Source: CAZFYZ01 sp964523735 (GTDB lineage: Bacteria > Armatimonadota > UBA5829). From it: a DNA stretch of 64,000 bases. The stretch spans positions 1 through 64,000 of the forward strand of contig CAZFYZ010000003.1 of assembly GCA_964523735.1 (NCBI GenBank). The letters are read 5' to 3'. Below, one piece after another: positions 53,815 to 62,158 of the stretch. The notes beneath the pieces were generated by a model. That model saw only the letters and a program-made list of their open reading frames with translations. It made no database searches and was not told the DNA's origin. A program made the translations under genes and the position numbers. How positions within the stretch are numbered: position 1 is the first letter of the stretch; each line of letters opens with the position of its first letter.

Positions 53815-53870
53815 CTGTTGTAGTCGGCGTCTCTGACGCCGTCCGAGGGGTCAGAGACCCCTGCTACAGC
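53815..53870. repeat. Double-palindrome element, copy E2
   Basis: CTGTTGTAGTC, palindrome GGCGTCTCTGACGCC (53826-53840), 6 bp linker, palindrome GGGGTCAGAGACCCC (53847-53861), then TGCTACAGC. The right palindrome has a C-to-G change on one arm and the matching G-to-C on the other. Lies 7 bp past the fliG stop. Confidence 0.85.
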
Positions 53871-53877
53871 GCCTCTG

Positions 53878-54924
53878 CTAGACGATCATGTCCTCGCTGG
53901 AGGCGCGGAGGCTGATCTCGCCGGCCTCGTCGAGCTGGCGGGCGATGTTGACGATTCGGCTCTGAGCCGCTTCTACATCTCGCAGCTTGACAGGTCCGCT
54001 CGCCTCGAGATCCTCCTGCAGGGTCTCGGCGGCGCGCTGGGACATGTTGCGGAAGAAGACGTCTCTCACCGTCTCCGGCGAGCCTTTCAGGGCCAATCGC
54101 ATATCGTCCTGAGGAACGTCTCGCAGGATCACCTGAATGGACCGATCGTCGAGGTTGAGGATGTCCTCGAATACGAACATCTTCTCCTTGATGCGCTCGG
54201 CGACGCCCTCGTCGATGCGCTGAAGATATTCGAGTATCTTCTTCTCGGTGGATCGACCGGCGTTGTTGAGAATGCGTACTACCGAGTCGTTGCCGCCGAC
54301 TTCGGTGAATGCGGCGCTGTCGGACTCCTTCATCTGCTGGAGCAGGACCTCGGAGACTTTGTTGACGACGTCGGGATCAGTCGGCTGCATCATCGTGAGT
54401 CGCAGCGCCGATTCCCCCTGGAGGTGCTCGGGAAGCGAGGAGATCACCTGGGCGGCGTGGTCCGGCGCCAAGTGACCCAGAACCAGCGCCACTATCTGCG
54501 GCCGCTCGTATCGCAGCCCCTGGGCAAGTTGGCGAGCGTTGATCGTTTGCAGTGTGCGGACCGCTCCGGCATTACTGGTACCGGATGATAGCCGTGAGAG
54601 CACTTCCCGGGCCTTGCTCTCGCCGAAGACCTGTTCGAGGACCTCGCGGGCGTATTCGTGCCCACCCATCGCCGTGTCTTCATAGAGCGCTTTCCGGCAA
54701 TCTTCGAGGACCCGCTTCTTGAGCTCCGGCCTGATACGCTTGCGGCGGACGATCTCGGCCGTCAGCCGCTCAACCTCGTCCGGGCTCATCTGCTGAAGGA
54801 CGGCGGATGACAGGTCTGCTCCAAGTGATATGAGTAGAACAGAAGCCTTCCCGATCCCAGACAGGGGCATCCCCGCAGAATCCGGGACATCGGCTCTCTT
54901 GGCTTCCGGTGCTTCAACGCGCAT
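53878..54924 (-). CDS. fliG: Flagellar motor switch protein FliG, orphan gene
   Basis: 348 residues, the usual FliG length. N-domain: GKASVLLISLGADLSSAVLQQMSPDEVERL; middle domain: ERPQIVALVLGHLAPDHAAQVISSLP (the EHPQ motif reads ERPQ); C-domain: VFEDILNLDDRSIQVILRDVPQDDMRLALKG, with the charged residues that face the stator. FliG joins FliF to the C-ring and takes torque. No other flagellar gene is visible, so it lies outside a flagellar operon. AGAGGAAACCT precedes ATG. Confidence 0.92.
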   Translation of the reverse strand: MRVEAPEAKRADVPDSAGMPLSGIGKASVLLISLGADLSSAVLQQMSPDEVERLTAEIVRRKRIRPELKKRVLEDCRKALYEDTAMGGHEYAREVLEQVFGESKAREVLSRLSSGTSNAGAVRTLQTINARQLAQGLRYERPQIVALVLGHLAPDHAAQVISSLPEHLQGESALRLTMMQPTDPDVVNKVSEVLLQQMKESDSAAFTEVGGNDSVVRILNNAGRSTEKKILEYLQRIDEGVAERIKEKMFVFEDILNLDDRSIQVILRDVPQDDMRLALKGSPETVRDVFFRNMSQRAAETLQEDLEASGPVKLRDVEAAQSRIVNIARQLDEAGEISLRASSEDMIV

Positions 54925-54998
54925 AGGTTTCCTCTACATCAATCATCGGAATCTAACCCGCTCAAGTTTAGGTAACCCTCGCGCTGCAGGTTTCGTAT

Positions 54999-56990
54999 AT
55001 GGATGTGGCGAACACAGCCGCAGTAAGCATGACCGAAAGCAACACACAACCAACTATACCCGCTCCAGCACCGGAGAACCTCGAAAAGAGGTTGTTCGGC
55101 GTCAGCCTCCGAGCGATTCTCATCGGGCTCGCCTCGACGGCGCTGGTCGATCTGTGGGTCCACTCGGCCGAACTCGTTCCGCGCAACAACACCGCGATCG
55201 TCAACACCTCGATCCCGGTCGGGCCGTTCAATGTGCTGTTCGCACTTGTGATCGTGAACGTGCTCATCACACGGCTCGCGCCAAGATGGCGTCTCACTTC
55301 GCAGGAACTGCTGACTATCTACGTGATGTGCGCGGTCTCGACTGTGCTCTCATCATCGGGCGGCATCCATTTTCTGATCCCGACCATCACCGCGGTCCAC
55401 TACTTCGGCAACGCGAACAATCAATGGGCGGAGACCTTCGGCAAGGCAGTGCCGGACTGGCTGACTCAAAATGACCCTGATGCGCTCAAGGCATTCTACC
55501 TTGGCAGCAGCCAGGTGGATCTGTCGCGATGGGCGACTGAGATCGCCATTTGGTCCGCATTTCTCCTGGTCTTTGCCTGCGCCACGCTGTGTCTCTCGCT
55601 GATACTGCGAAAGCAGTGGATCGAGTCCGAGCATCTGCCCTTCCCGACGGTGACACTGCCTCTGGAGATCGCAAGCGAGAAGACGCCGCTTTTCCGCAAC
55701 TCGCTCTTCTGGATGGGCTTCGGGCTGCCTTTTCTGATCGTGTGCTGGAACACATTCCAGGCGAATTACCCGGCCCTGCCTGGGTTCAGCCTGCGGGGAA
55801 TCGACGTCACCAACAGCATAACCTCGCCCCCGTGGAACGCGATGGGGAGGCTGAAGTTCACGTTCTTCCCATTCGCCGTTGGCATCGGCTATCTGCTCTC
55901 CACGGAGGTAGTATTCAGCGTCTGGTTCTTCTACGTTGTGAGCAAGCTCCAGGCAGTCTTCGGCTCAGCGATGGGCTGGACGATTGGAACGGACCCGCAG
56001 AGCACTTTCCCGTATCTAACGTTCCAGGGTTCAGGCGCATTCCTGGGCCTGGCCGTGGCAAGCATCTGGATATCGCGCCACCACCTCAAGAAGGTTTTCG
56101 CGTCCAGTTTCGGTCTGGGCCCTGATTTTGACCCGTTGGCGCGAAAGGCCGTCTATGGGCTGGCCGCCAGCGCCGTGGCAATGGTGACATTCACAGTCGT
56201 CGCGGGAGCATCCAGGCCCGTCGCGGCGCTCTTCGTGCTGCTGGTTCTGCTCTATCTGGTTGCAGCGACTCGCATTCGGGCCGAGACGGGCAATGCGTGG
56301 CCGGCCGGCCCGGAGGTGGATGCGTTCAGGTTGATGGTCACAGTCGGCGGGAGCGCCGCGTTCAGCACATCGGAGTTGACTGCCCTTTCCTACGTGCGGG
56401 CGGCTACGGCAGGACAGGACTTCAGGGGGGTCTGCATGCCCCACGAACTCGACGGGCTGAAGATAGCCGATTCAGCCGGAATAAAGCCTGGCAAGCTCGC
56501 GGGCGCGATGGTCCTGGCGATCGCCTTCGGCGTGGTCGTTTCCTTCATCATCGCCCTGATCGTCTGGACGCACCTGGGAGGACTGGCGAAGGCTGATCCC
56601 TGGCGAACAACCGCCGGTCAGCGGACGTTTGTACAACTCTCAAGCTGGCTCACGAGCCCAGTGAGGCCCAATGGCGGCGGCATGTTCGGAATAGGATTCG
56701 GGGCGGTATTCACTATGTTTCTGGCATGGATGCGCACGCGCTACGTCTGGTGGCCGTTCCACCCCGTAGGCTACTGCATGTCCAACACGTTCACTGCCTA
56801 CAACCTCTGGTTCCCATCGCTGATCGCGTGGCTGGCAAAGGTCATGCTCACGCGATCGGGAGGGATGAAGCTCTACAGGCAGGCGCTGCCGTTCTTCCTA
56901 GGCCTGATCGCCGGCGACTTCATCGGGGGAGGACTCACGACGCTCATCGGGTGCCTGACCTCGATCAACGTCTATCCGATGAACTGGTAG
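54999..56990 (+). CDS. Large membrane protein of the DUF6785 type
   Basis: 663 residues with at least 12 hydrophobic segments. RLFGVSLRAILIGLASTALVDLWVH at the start, LPFPTVTLPLEIAS, WWPFHPVGYCMSNTF and LGLIAGDFIGGG near the end are typical of the DUF6784/6785 proteins of Armatimonadota and relatives, distantly like oligopeptide transporters. Transport is plausible, substrate unknown. Start ATG 54999 has no clear ribosome site; ATG 55029 is an alternative. Diverges from fliG. Confidence 0.8.
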   Translation: MDVANTAAVSMTESNTQPTIPAPAPENLEKRLFGVSLRAILIGLASTALVDLWVHSAELVPRNNTAIVNTSIPVGPFNVLFALVIVNVLITRLAPRWRLTSQELLTIYVMCAVSTVLSSSGGIHFLIPTITAVHYFGNANNQWAETFGKAVPDWLTQNDPDALKAFYLGSSQVDLSRWATEIAIWSAFLLVFACATLCLSLILRKQWIESEHLPFPTVTLPLEIASEKTPLFRNSLFWMGFGLPFLIVCWNTFQANYPALPGFSLRGIDVTNSITSPPWNAMGRLKFTFFPFAVGIGYLLSTEVVFSVWFFYVVSKLQAVFGSAMGWTIGTDPQSTFPYLTFQGSGAFLGLAVASIWISRHHLKKVFASSFGLGPDFDPLARKAVYGLAASAVAMVTFTVVAGASRPVAALFVLLVLLYLVAATRIRAETGNAWPAGPEVDAFRLMVTVGGSAAFSTSELTALSYVRAATAGQDFRGVCMPHELDGLKIADSAGIKPGKLAGAMVLAIAFGVVVSFIIALIVWTHLGGLAKADPWRTTAGQRTFVQLSSWLTSPVRPNGGGMFGIGFGAVFTMFLAWMRTRYVWWPFHPVGYCMSNTFTAYNLWFPSLIAWLAKVMLTRSGGMKLYRQALPFFLGLIAGDFIGGGLTTLIGCLTSINVYPMNW

Positions 56991-56993
56991 CTA

Positions 56994-57022
56994 TTGACAG
57001 TCACCGGTTGCCGGTATAGAAT
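56994..57022 (+). promoter_or_regulatory. Promoter of tRNA-Leu
   Basis: -35 TTGACA (56994-56999), 17 bp spacer, -10 TAGAAT (57017-57022). It begins only 4 bp after the DUF6785-type gene stop; start near 57029. Confidence 0.75.
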
Positions 57023-57033
57023 ATAGGAGCCTC

Positions 57034-57119
57034 GGGGACGTGGCGGAATGGCAGACGCGCTTGGTTGAGGGCCAAGTGAGCTTAAGCTCATGTGAGTTCG
57101 ACTCTCACCGTCCCCACCA
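57034..57119 (+). tRNA. tRNA-Leu (GAG)
   Basis: Acceptor stem GGGGACG (57034-57040) pairs with CGTCCCC (57109-57115), then A and an encoded CCA (57117-57119). Anticodon stem CTTGG/CCAAG with loop TTGAGGG: anticodon GAG at 57067-57069, decoding CUC and CUU. A long variable arm (GAGCTTAAGCTC-like) and T-arm GTTCGACTC complete a type II tRNA of 86 nt. Confidence 0.97.
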
Positions 57120-57231
57120 ATTGAGAGTCGCCGATCCGACCGGCGGCTTTTTCGTTTTGTGTCCTCTGGAACTGCCCCATCCTGAGCGCGTCTCGGTCTT
57201 CGACATTTGCATCACAGAAAGACACTATCCA

Positions 57232-59184
57232 ATGAGAAGACTGGTTCCCTTTCTGATTCTTTCCATCTGGCTCCTGGCTGCCGCGTGTGCATCGTTCGCG
57301 CAGGCTGGCGACAAGACGCCTGCTGCCGACGAAGTGCAGGCCGAGTTCGCGATGCCCATCTACCGCAACCCTTCGAAGGCCGAGCTTACGGTGGTCGTCC
57401 CCAAGGCGATGGCCGAACTGCGCGCCGCTTCGGTCTCCGTTGTCTCTCCCGAGGGTAAGGAGGTCTGGAACGGGAGCTTCAGGCTCTCACCCGGCCGCAA
57501 CGCCTGTGTCCTGAAGAACATCGGCTCCATTTCTCCGGGACGCTATATGGCCACGGTCACGGTAGGGAAGACCTCGATGAAGCGCATGCTGCGCATCGAG
57601 CGCATCCCCGCAATGTCGCGGCCCACCGGTCCCATCGGCTTTCGCAAGATCTTCTTCACGCCCGATGACTGGCTCTTCAAATCGATCCGCAACCTCGAGA
57701 TTCGCTATTCCAAGCCCAAGCTTACGGAGGCCTACCACTCCTCCAGTCCCGACGTGGTGAACCTCTACGGCTCCTCCTTCGGCCGCACCGTCGACGGCAC
57801 CTACGTGATCCGGGGTGTTGAGCACCCCTACCGCCGCGGCTATCTCTATTCCAGCGAACCCCGTAACTTCACGGTTCAGAGCCCGTCTCCCGATGGCCCA
57901 TATGTGCCTGTCGAGACCGTGCCTAAGATAGAACCGTCGAAGGACATCTTCAAGAGTTACCATATCCTCGGATGGGCGGACGGAGGCCGTCAGTATGAGA
58001 TGTATGACCCCGCCACTCACGGCACCTACGCCTTGAGCGACATCGGTATCATCCAGAACATAGAGGCCTACGACTTCGGCTGCGTAAAAGCCGGTTATCG
58101 CACCTACTGGGTCGTTGCGAATACTTCGTCCGGCAAAACTGTTTTCCTCCGAAACACGCCGCTCTTCCGCGACGTTCCCCTCTACGGTGGCGACGATTTC
58201 GACAATGGCTTCACCACCAACGACAACTTCGGTAACTCGTGGCTCTCGGAAGATGGCAAAACGCTCTACCTGGCCCGGGGCCAGACCGTACGCCGTTTCG
58301 CTCCCTACGACGTGCCTTACGATCTGCTGCCCAACAGTAGCCGCATACTCACCATCTACAGTACCGCCGACGGCGTCGACTGGCATTACTGCCACTCCAT
58401 CTCTTCGTGCGGTCCTATCGACGACCCGTTCTCGCAGCAGTACGGCGCCGACATTCAGTTCCTGCCTGACGCCGGGCTCCATCTCGCTTTCGTCAACGCC
58501 TACGACAGCAAGAGCCAGCAGATCTATCTCGACCTGAAATACAGCCGCGACGGCATCAATTTCTACGACTTCACCGACCCCGAACCGTTTGCCAAGACCG
58601 CCAATCCCTTCGACTGGTACTTTGGCGAGTTGTTCACCTCACATATTGTCCAGGTCGGCAACCGGTACTATCAGCTTGCCTCCGGCTCCTCGCTACCGCA
58701 CTATTTCGCCGAGCCCCTGTTCCGCCACAACTCGCAGAGCGAGATTACGGCCGAGGATTTCAAGTCCCTCTTCGCCAACCGCCGCTTCGCCGAGAGCCTT
58801 CCTTACTTCGAGTCGCTGGGCGGCTGGGAAGGTTTGGCCAAGCACGCGCGCAACGGCCATTACTCCGTGGGGGTGATGTCCTACCGTGCCGACGGCTGGT
58901 TCGGCGTCCGTGCCGGCAGCCGCGAGGGCGTCTTCGTCACCCGTCCCATCAAGGGAGGCGGCGCGCTCTCCGTCAACGCCTGTGTCGCCAAAGGTGGCCT
59001 GCTCTGCATAGAACTGCTGGATGCGAAGGGCCGTGTGCTCCGCGCCGCCACCATCCGGGGAGACAGCATCAAATCCCCTGTCTTTGCGATGCCGGAAGGC
59101 GATTTCTGCCTCCGCGTCACTATGCGCCGCACCGACCTCTACACGATGTATATCGAACCGCGACCCCCTGTCGGTCGCAAGTGA
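57232..59184 (+). CDS. Secreted beta-propeller-like protein, possibly acquired
   Basis: 650 residues from ATG 57232; the open frame extends back into the tRNA, which cannot be the start. Signal peptide MRRLVPFLILSIWLLAAACA, maybe a lipoprotein. A beta-sandwich N-domain is followed by blade-like strands (FGNSWLSEDGKTLYLARGQT, DLKYSRDGINFYDFTDPEPF) as in sialidase/GH43-like propellers and a C-terminal beta-sandwich. No function assigned. Leu is mostly CTC in sampled stretches, while neighbours prefer CTG; with its place just behind a tRNA gene this suggests transfer. Confidence 0.75.
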   Translation: MRRLVPFLILSIWLLAAACASFAQAGDKTPAADEVQAEFAMPIYRNPSKAELTVVVPKAMAELRAASVSVVSPEGKEVWNGSFRLSPGRNACVLKNIGSISPGRYMATVTVGKTSMKRMLRIERIPAMSRPTGPIGFRKIFFTPDDWLFKSIRNLEIRYSKPKLTEAYHSSSPDVVNLYGSSFGRTVDGTYVIRGVEHPYRRGYLYSSEPRNFTVQSPSPDGPYVPVETVPKIEPSKDIFKSYHILGWADGGRQYEMYDPATHGTYALSDIGIIQNIEAYDFGCVKAGYRTYWVVANTSSGKTVFLRNTPLFRDVPLYGGDDFDNGFTTNDNFGNSWLSEDGKTLYLARGQTVRRFAPYDVPYDLLPNSSRILTIYSTADGVDWHYCHSISSCGPIDDPFSQQYGADIQFLPDAGLHLAFVNAYDSKSQQIYLDLKYSRDGINFYDFTDPEPFAKTANPFDWYFGELFTSHIVQVGNRYYQLASGSSLPHYFAEPLFRHNSQSEITAEDFKSLFANRRFAESLPYFESLGGWEGLAKHARNGHYSVGVMSYRADGWFGVRAGSREGVFVTRPIKGGGALSVNACVAKGGLLCIELLDAKGRVLRAATIRGDSIKSPVFAMPEGDFCLRVTMRRTDLYTMYIEPRPPVGRK

Positions 59185-59198
59185 TCGATCCTCACTAA

Positions 59199-59229
59199 CC
59201 TGGATTATGCATGAAGTGCATAATCCAGG
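59199..59229. terminator. Covarying hairpin, copy 2
   Basis: CCTGGATTATGC (59199-59210) and GCATAATCCAGG (59218-59229), perfect 12 bp arms, 7 nt loop, 14 bp after a stop codon. Matches the hairpin at 17767 except one base pair changed from C-G to T-A. Confidence 0.6.
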
Positions 59230-59336
59230 GCTCGGAGAGCGAGATTGACTGCCCATCATATACCCATATAGTGTTCTACTGATCTCAAAGCCTTTGTTAT
59301 TGGAGCATTTGATGAAACACGTGCAGTACACAACCT

Positions 59337-59570
59337 GGTGATTGCGGAGCCCGTGGGCATGGGGAAGACATACATCCCCTCGCGATCTACGCCGGTGTCG
59401 TTGTGGAAGATCTGGTCCACTTTGGTCGTGCAGAGCTGGTCCTTGATGGTGACGTCCACGTAGTGATATCTCACCGTGAAGAGCTGGTCCGGGACCAGGA
59501 TGCCCGAGTGCTCCGCAGCGCACTCAAGCCGCTCTGGGGCAGTGAGGACCGTTTCCGCCTCCCGGATCAT
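59337..59570 (-). pseudogene. VIT-domain gene fragment
   Basis: The frame reads GILVPDQL, then VDVTIKDQLCTTKVDQIFHN, then EGMYVFPMPTGSAIT, which is the core of a vault/inter-alpha-trypsin (VIT) domain. There is no signal peptide in front and the homology stops after GSAIT, where AT-rich sequence begins. No von Willebrand domain follows, as full-length relatives would have. The fragment is cut on both sides. Confidence 0.6.
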
Positions 59571-59702
59571 CGGTCTCGGGACTCTCGGTGGGAGAGTGGA
59601 GTTTCTGAAGCTGGAGAACCTGGACCCAGGGCCCCGATCCTCACTGCAACCCGTCTCTGGCTCCTCGATGAGCACCATTGGGACTCCCACCTCACCGCCC
59701 TC

Positions 59703-59837
59703 TGCCCTGGCTGCGGACACCGATTCGTCGTCAGAAACGAATGGATCGGGCAGGAGATCACCTGTCCACTCGACGGCTGCGAAGAGCCCCTCAAGCTGAA
59801 CCCCTTCGTCTGCGACCTGAGCGACTGGCTACACTGA
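59703..59837 (+). pseudogene. 3' remnant of a zinc-ribbon protein gene
   Basis: The last 44 codons of an open frame give CPGCGHRFVVRNEWIG, then CPLDGC and a hydrophilic tail to TGA 59837. Two Cys pairs make a zinc ribbon. No ATG, GTG or TTG is found in frame between the VIT fragment and this segment, so the 5' part seems lost. The 59185-59915 interval otherwise shows no gene; 59237-59335 is notably AT-rich. Confidence 0.4.
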
Positions 59838-59915
59838 GCAAAAGCGGAGGAATCAGCCCGCTCGCGTGCAAGTAGTCAGTAGGCAGGCAGCGCTGGACCT
59901 GCGCTGGAGGGAGAG

Positions 59916-61757
59916 ATGGGTAAGCCGCGAGCAGAGCGCCGGAGAGTCGTATGCCGCCCCGCAAGGTCTGCGTGGCTCAGGGCGATATCGCGGCTGTGGC
60001 AGAGATGGCAGTGGCCGGTGGTGCTGGCGCTGGGGGCACTGGCGTTGGGACTCGGCTGTGTCGGCTTCGGGAAGCTGTTCGCCCGGATCCACGAGCACCG
60101 CACGCCACTGGACATCCTCTACCTCTCGATTCAGCTCTTCGTGCTGGAGTCCGGGTCGGTTGTGGGACCCAAGACGTGGGAACTGGAGGTTGCCCGTATC
60201 CTCGCCCCAGCGCTCAGCTTCTGTGCCGCTATGGGAGCCCTGGCCGCTATCCTCCACGAGCATTTCCGTGCAATCCGGCTGTGGCGTCTGAGGAACCACG
60301 TGATCATCGGAGGTCTGGGCCGGAGGGGCCTGCTGCTTGCACGCGCATTCGCAGAGTGCGGCGAGCGGGCGGTGGTGATAGAGCAGGACGCCAACGCCCC
60401 GTTACTTGACCAGTGCCGCCAGGCGGGTGCGGAGGTGCTTATCGGCAGCGCGTGCGACGCCGGGACGCTGCGCACCGCGGGAGTGGACCGCGCGCGAAGC
60501 CTCATATGCGTCTGCGGCGAGGACGGCGCAAACGCCGAGATCGCGGCCAATGCTCGGTCGCTGTGCGTAGAAGCCGGGTCCGTCCTCAGCTGCTTCGTCC
60601 ACATTACGGAACCCGAGCTGTGCCGTCTTCTTGGCGAGAGGCAGGTAGAGGCCGCCGGCGAGGCGCGGTTCAGGATGGAGTTCTTCAGCATCTACCAGTC
60701 TGGCGCGATGGCGATGCTCAAGCGGCATCCGATCCCCGCCGCTTCGCGCCTCTCCTCCGAGGAGCCACCTCATATCTTGCTGGTGGGCCTTGGGCGCATG
60801 GGCTGGAGCTTCCTGGCTCACGCGGCAAGGCAGTGGTGGTCGGCTCACAAAGGAGACGGCGGACGCCTCCGGGTGACCGTCGTGGATCGCCTGGTGGAGG
60901 AGAAAACGGAGTCTGTGCAGCTACGGTATCCTCGCTTAGCGCAGGCTTGCGAGCTCAGGGGGGTACGGGCCGATGTAGGCTCCCCCGGGTTCGACCGGGG
61001 CGAGTTTGCGTTCGACGACGAGGGCAAGTGCGTGATCGACGCTGCCTATGTCTGCCTCGACGACAACGCGCTTGGGCTGACCACCGCTCTGAAGCTGCTC
61101 AACCTGACCAGAGCGCACAGGGTTCCCATTGTCGTTAGGCTGAGCGAGGATGCCGGCCTTGCCGAACTGCTCAAGAGCAACGTCGACGGAGAAGACGGAC
61201 TCGAGAACCTGCACACGTTCGGGCTGCTGGATGTCACATGCCAGCCGGACCTGGTGCTCGGCGGGGTCCACGAGGTCATGGCGCGCGCGGTGCACGAGGG
61301 CTACCTCGAGGATCGCCGGAATGCCCACGACACGCCCGAGGGTAACCCCTCGATGGTCTCATGGGAGGATCTACCCGAACGGCTGAGGGAATCGTGTCGC
61401 CGCCAAGCCGACCATATCTGGGAGAAGCTCAGCGCCGTTCGCTGCGGTGTGGCGCCGCTCTCGGACTGGGAGGCGGAGAGCTTCAGGTTTACCAATGACG
61501 AGGTGGAGCAGCTGGCACAGATGGAGCACGACAGATGGATGGACGATCTGCGTTCCCAGGGCTGGCGCTTTGCCCCGGGAAAGAAGAGCGAGAGGAACAA
61601 GACCCACCCCTGCATTCTCCCCTGGGAGCAGCTTCCCGATGACATCCGAGACATTGACCGCAACGCCGTCCGCTGCATTCCGCACGAACTCACAAGGGCG
61701 GGGCTGGAGATCCGGCGCGTGGCGACGGCTGAGTCAGAGATGAAGGAGACGGTGTGA
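59916..61757 (+). CDS. Membrane protein with two NAD-binding (TrkA-N-like) domains and a RyR domain
   Basis: 613 residues; GGAGGGAG upstream of ATG 59916. Two membrane helices (about 34-52 and 93-113) with a short loop SIQLFVLESGSVVG that lacks the K-channel filter sequence. First Rossmann domain VIIGGLGRRGLLLARAFAE (glycines 132-138) with VVIEQDAN; second Rossmann ILLVGLGRMGWSFLAHA with VTVVDRLVEEKTES. The C-terminal ~130 residues carry the ryanodine-receptor (RyR) repeat: QMEHDRWMDDLRSQGWRF, HPCILPWEQLPDDIRDIDR. Domain layout resembles NAD-gated potassium-channel-like proteins with a RyR tail. Role unknown; a sensor or regulator of ion flux is an inference. Confidence 0.85.
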   Translation: MGKPRAERRRVVCRPARSAWLRAISRLWQRWQWPVVLALGALALGLGCVGFGKLFARIHEHRTPLDILYLSIQLFVLESGSVVGPKTWELEVARILAPALSFCAAMGALAAILHEHFRAIRLWRLRNHVIIGGLGRRGLLLARAFAECGERAVVIEQDANAPLLDQCRQAGAEVLIGSACDAGTLRTAGVDRARSLICVCGEDGANAEIAANARSLCVEAGSVLSCFVHITEPELCRLLGERQVEAAGEARFRMEFFSIYQSGAMAMLKRHPIPAASRLSSEEPPHILLVGLGRMGWSFLAHAARQWWSAHKGDGGRLRVTVVDRLVEEKTESVQLRYPRLAQACELRGVRADVGSPGFDRGEFAFDDEGKCVIDAAYVCLDDNALGLTTALKLLNLTRAHRVPIVVRLSEDAGLAELLKSNVDGEDGLENLHTFGLLDVTCQPDLVLGGVHEVMARAVHEGYLEDRRNAHDTPEGNPSMVSWEDLPERLRESCRRQADHIWEKLSAVRCGVAPLSDWEAESFRFTNDEVEQLAQMEHDRWMDDLRSQGWRFAPGKKSERNKTHPCILPWEQLPDDIRDIDRNAVRCIPHELTRAGLEIRRVATAESEMKETV

Positions 61758-61812
61758 TTGACCATCAGACAAGCCAGGCTCAAGCGACGGCGCCCTTGGC
61801 CGGACATCGCTA

Positions 61813-61965
61813 GTGCTCTACTGCCTGATCCGCAGGAAGAACGACAGAGGTGTCGATATCAGCAAGAAGAAACAGGGCTTCTGGGTCTTGGTTTGCGTAC
61901 GGGAGAGCCTCAAGGATCAGCACGTCGACCCCGAGGACGTAGAGATCGTTGATGCGGGTGAGTAG
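61813..61965 (+). CDS. Possible 50-residue protein downstream of the RyR gene
   Basis: GTG 61813 to TAG 61965. The peptide begins VLYCLIRRKNDRGVDISKKK and ends DPEDVEIVDAGE, a charged composition with coding-like third positions. No ribosome site is visible. An opposite-strand frame at 61810-62040 overlaps it and is an alternative. The 61758-62158 interval otherwise holds nothing clear. Confidence 0.25.
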   Translation: MLYCLIRRKNDRGVDISKKKQGFWVLVCVRESLKDQHVDPEDVEIVDAGE

Positions 61966-62158
61966 CGACAGCCTGGCGATCGGCGTGTGGCACGAGGCGT
62001 AACGGGTCAGCCATGACATAGACATATCACCGTGCGCCATACGTCCGACGGTGGCTCGGATGTTCGAGGAACACGGAAAGCCGTTGAAGAAGAACTACTC
62101 AGTGATCAATGAGCTTGCAGACAAGGGCGCAGCATTCCAACGGCTCGCGTCAGCCGCG

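Noticed and set aside
59403..59837. Full 144-codon plus-strand gene with zinc ribbon
   Set aside because: Its first two thirds lie opposite the VIT-domain fragment and show no motif; only the last 44 codons look protein-like.
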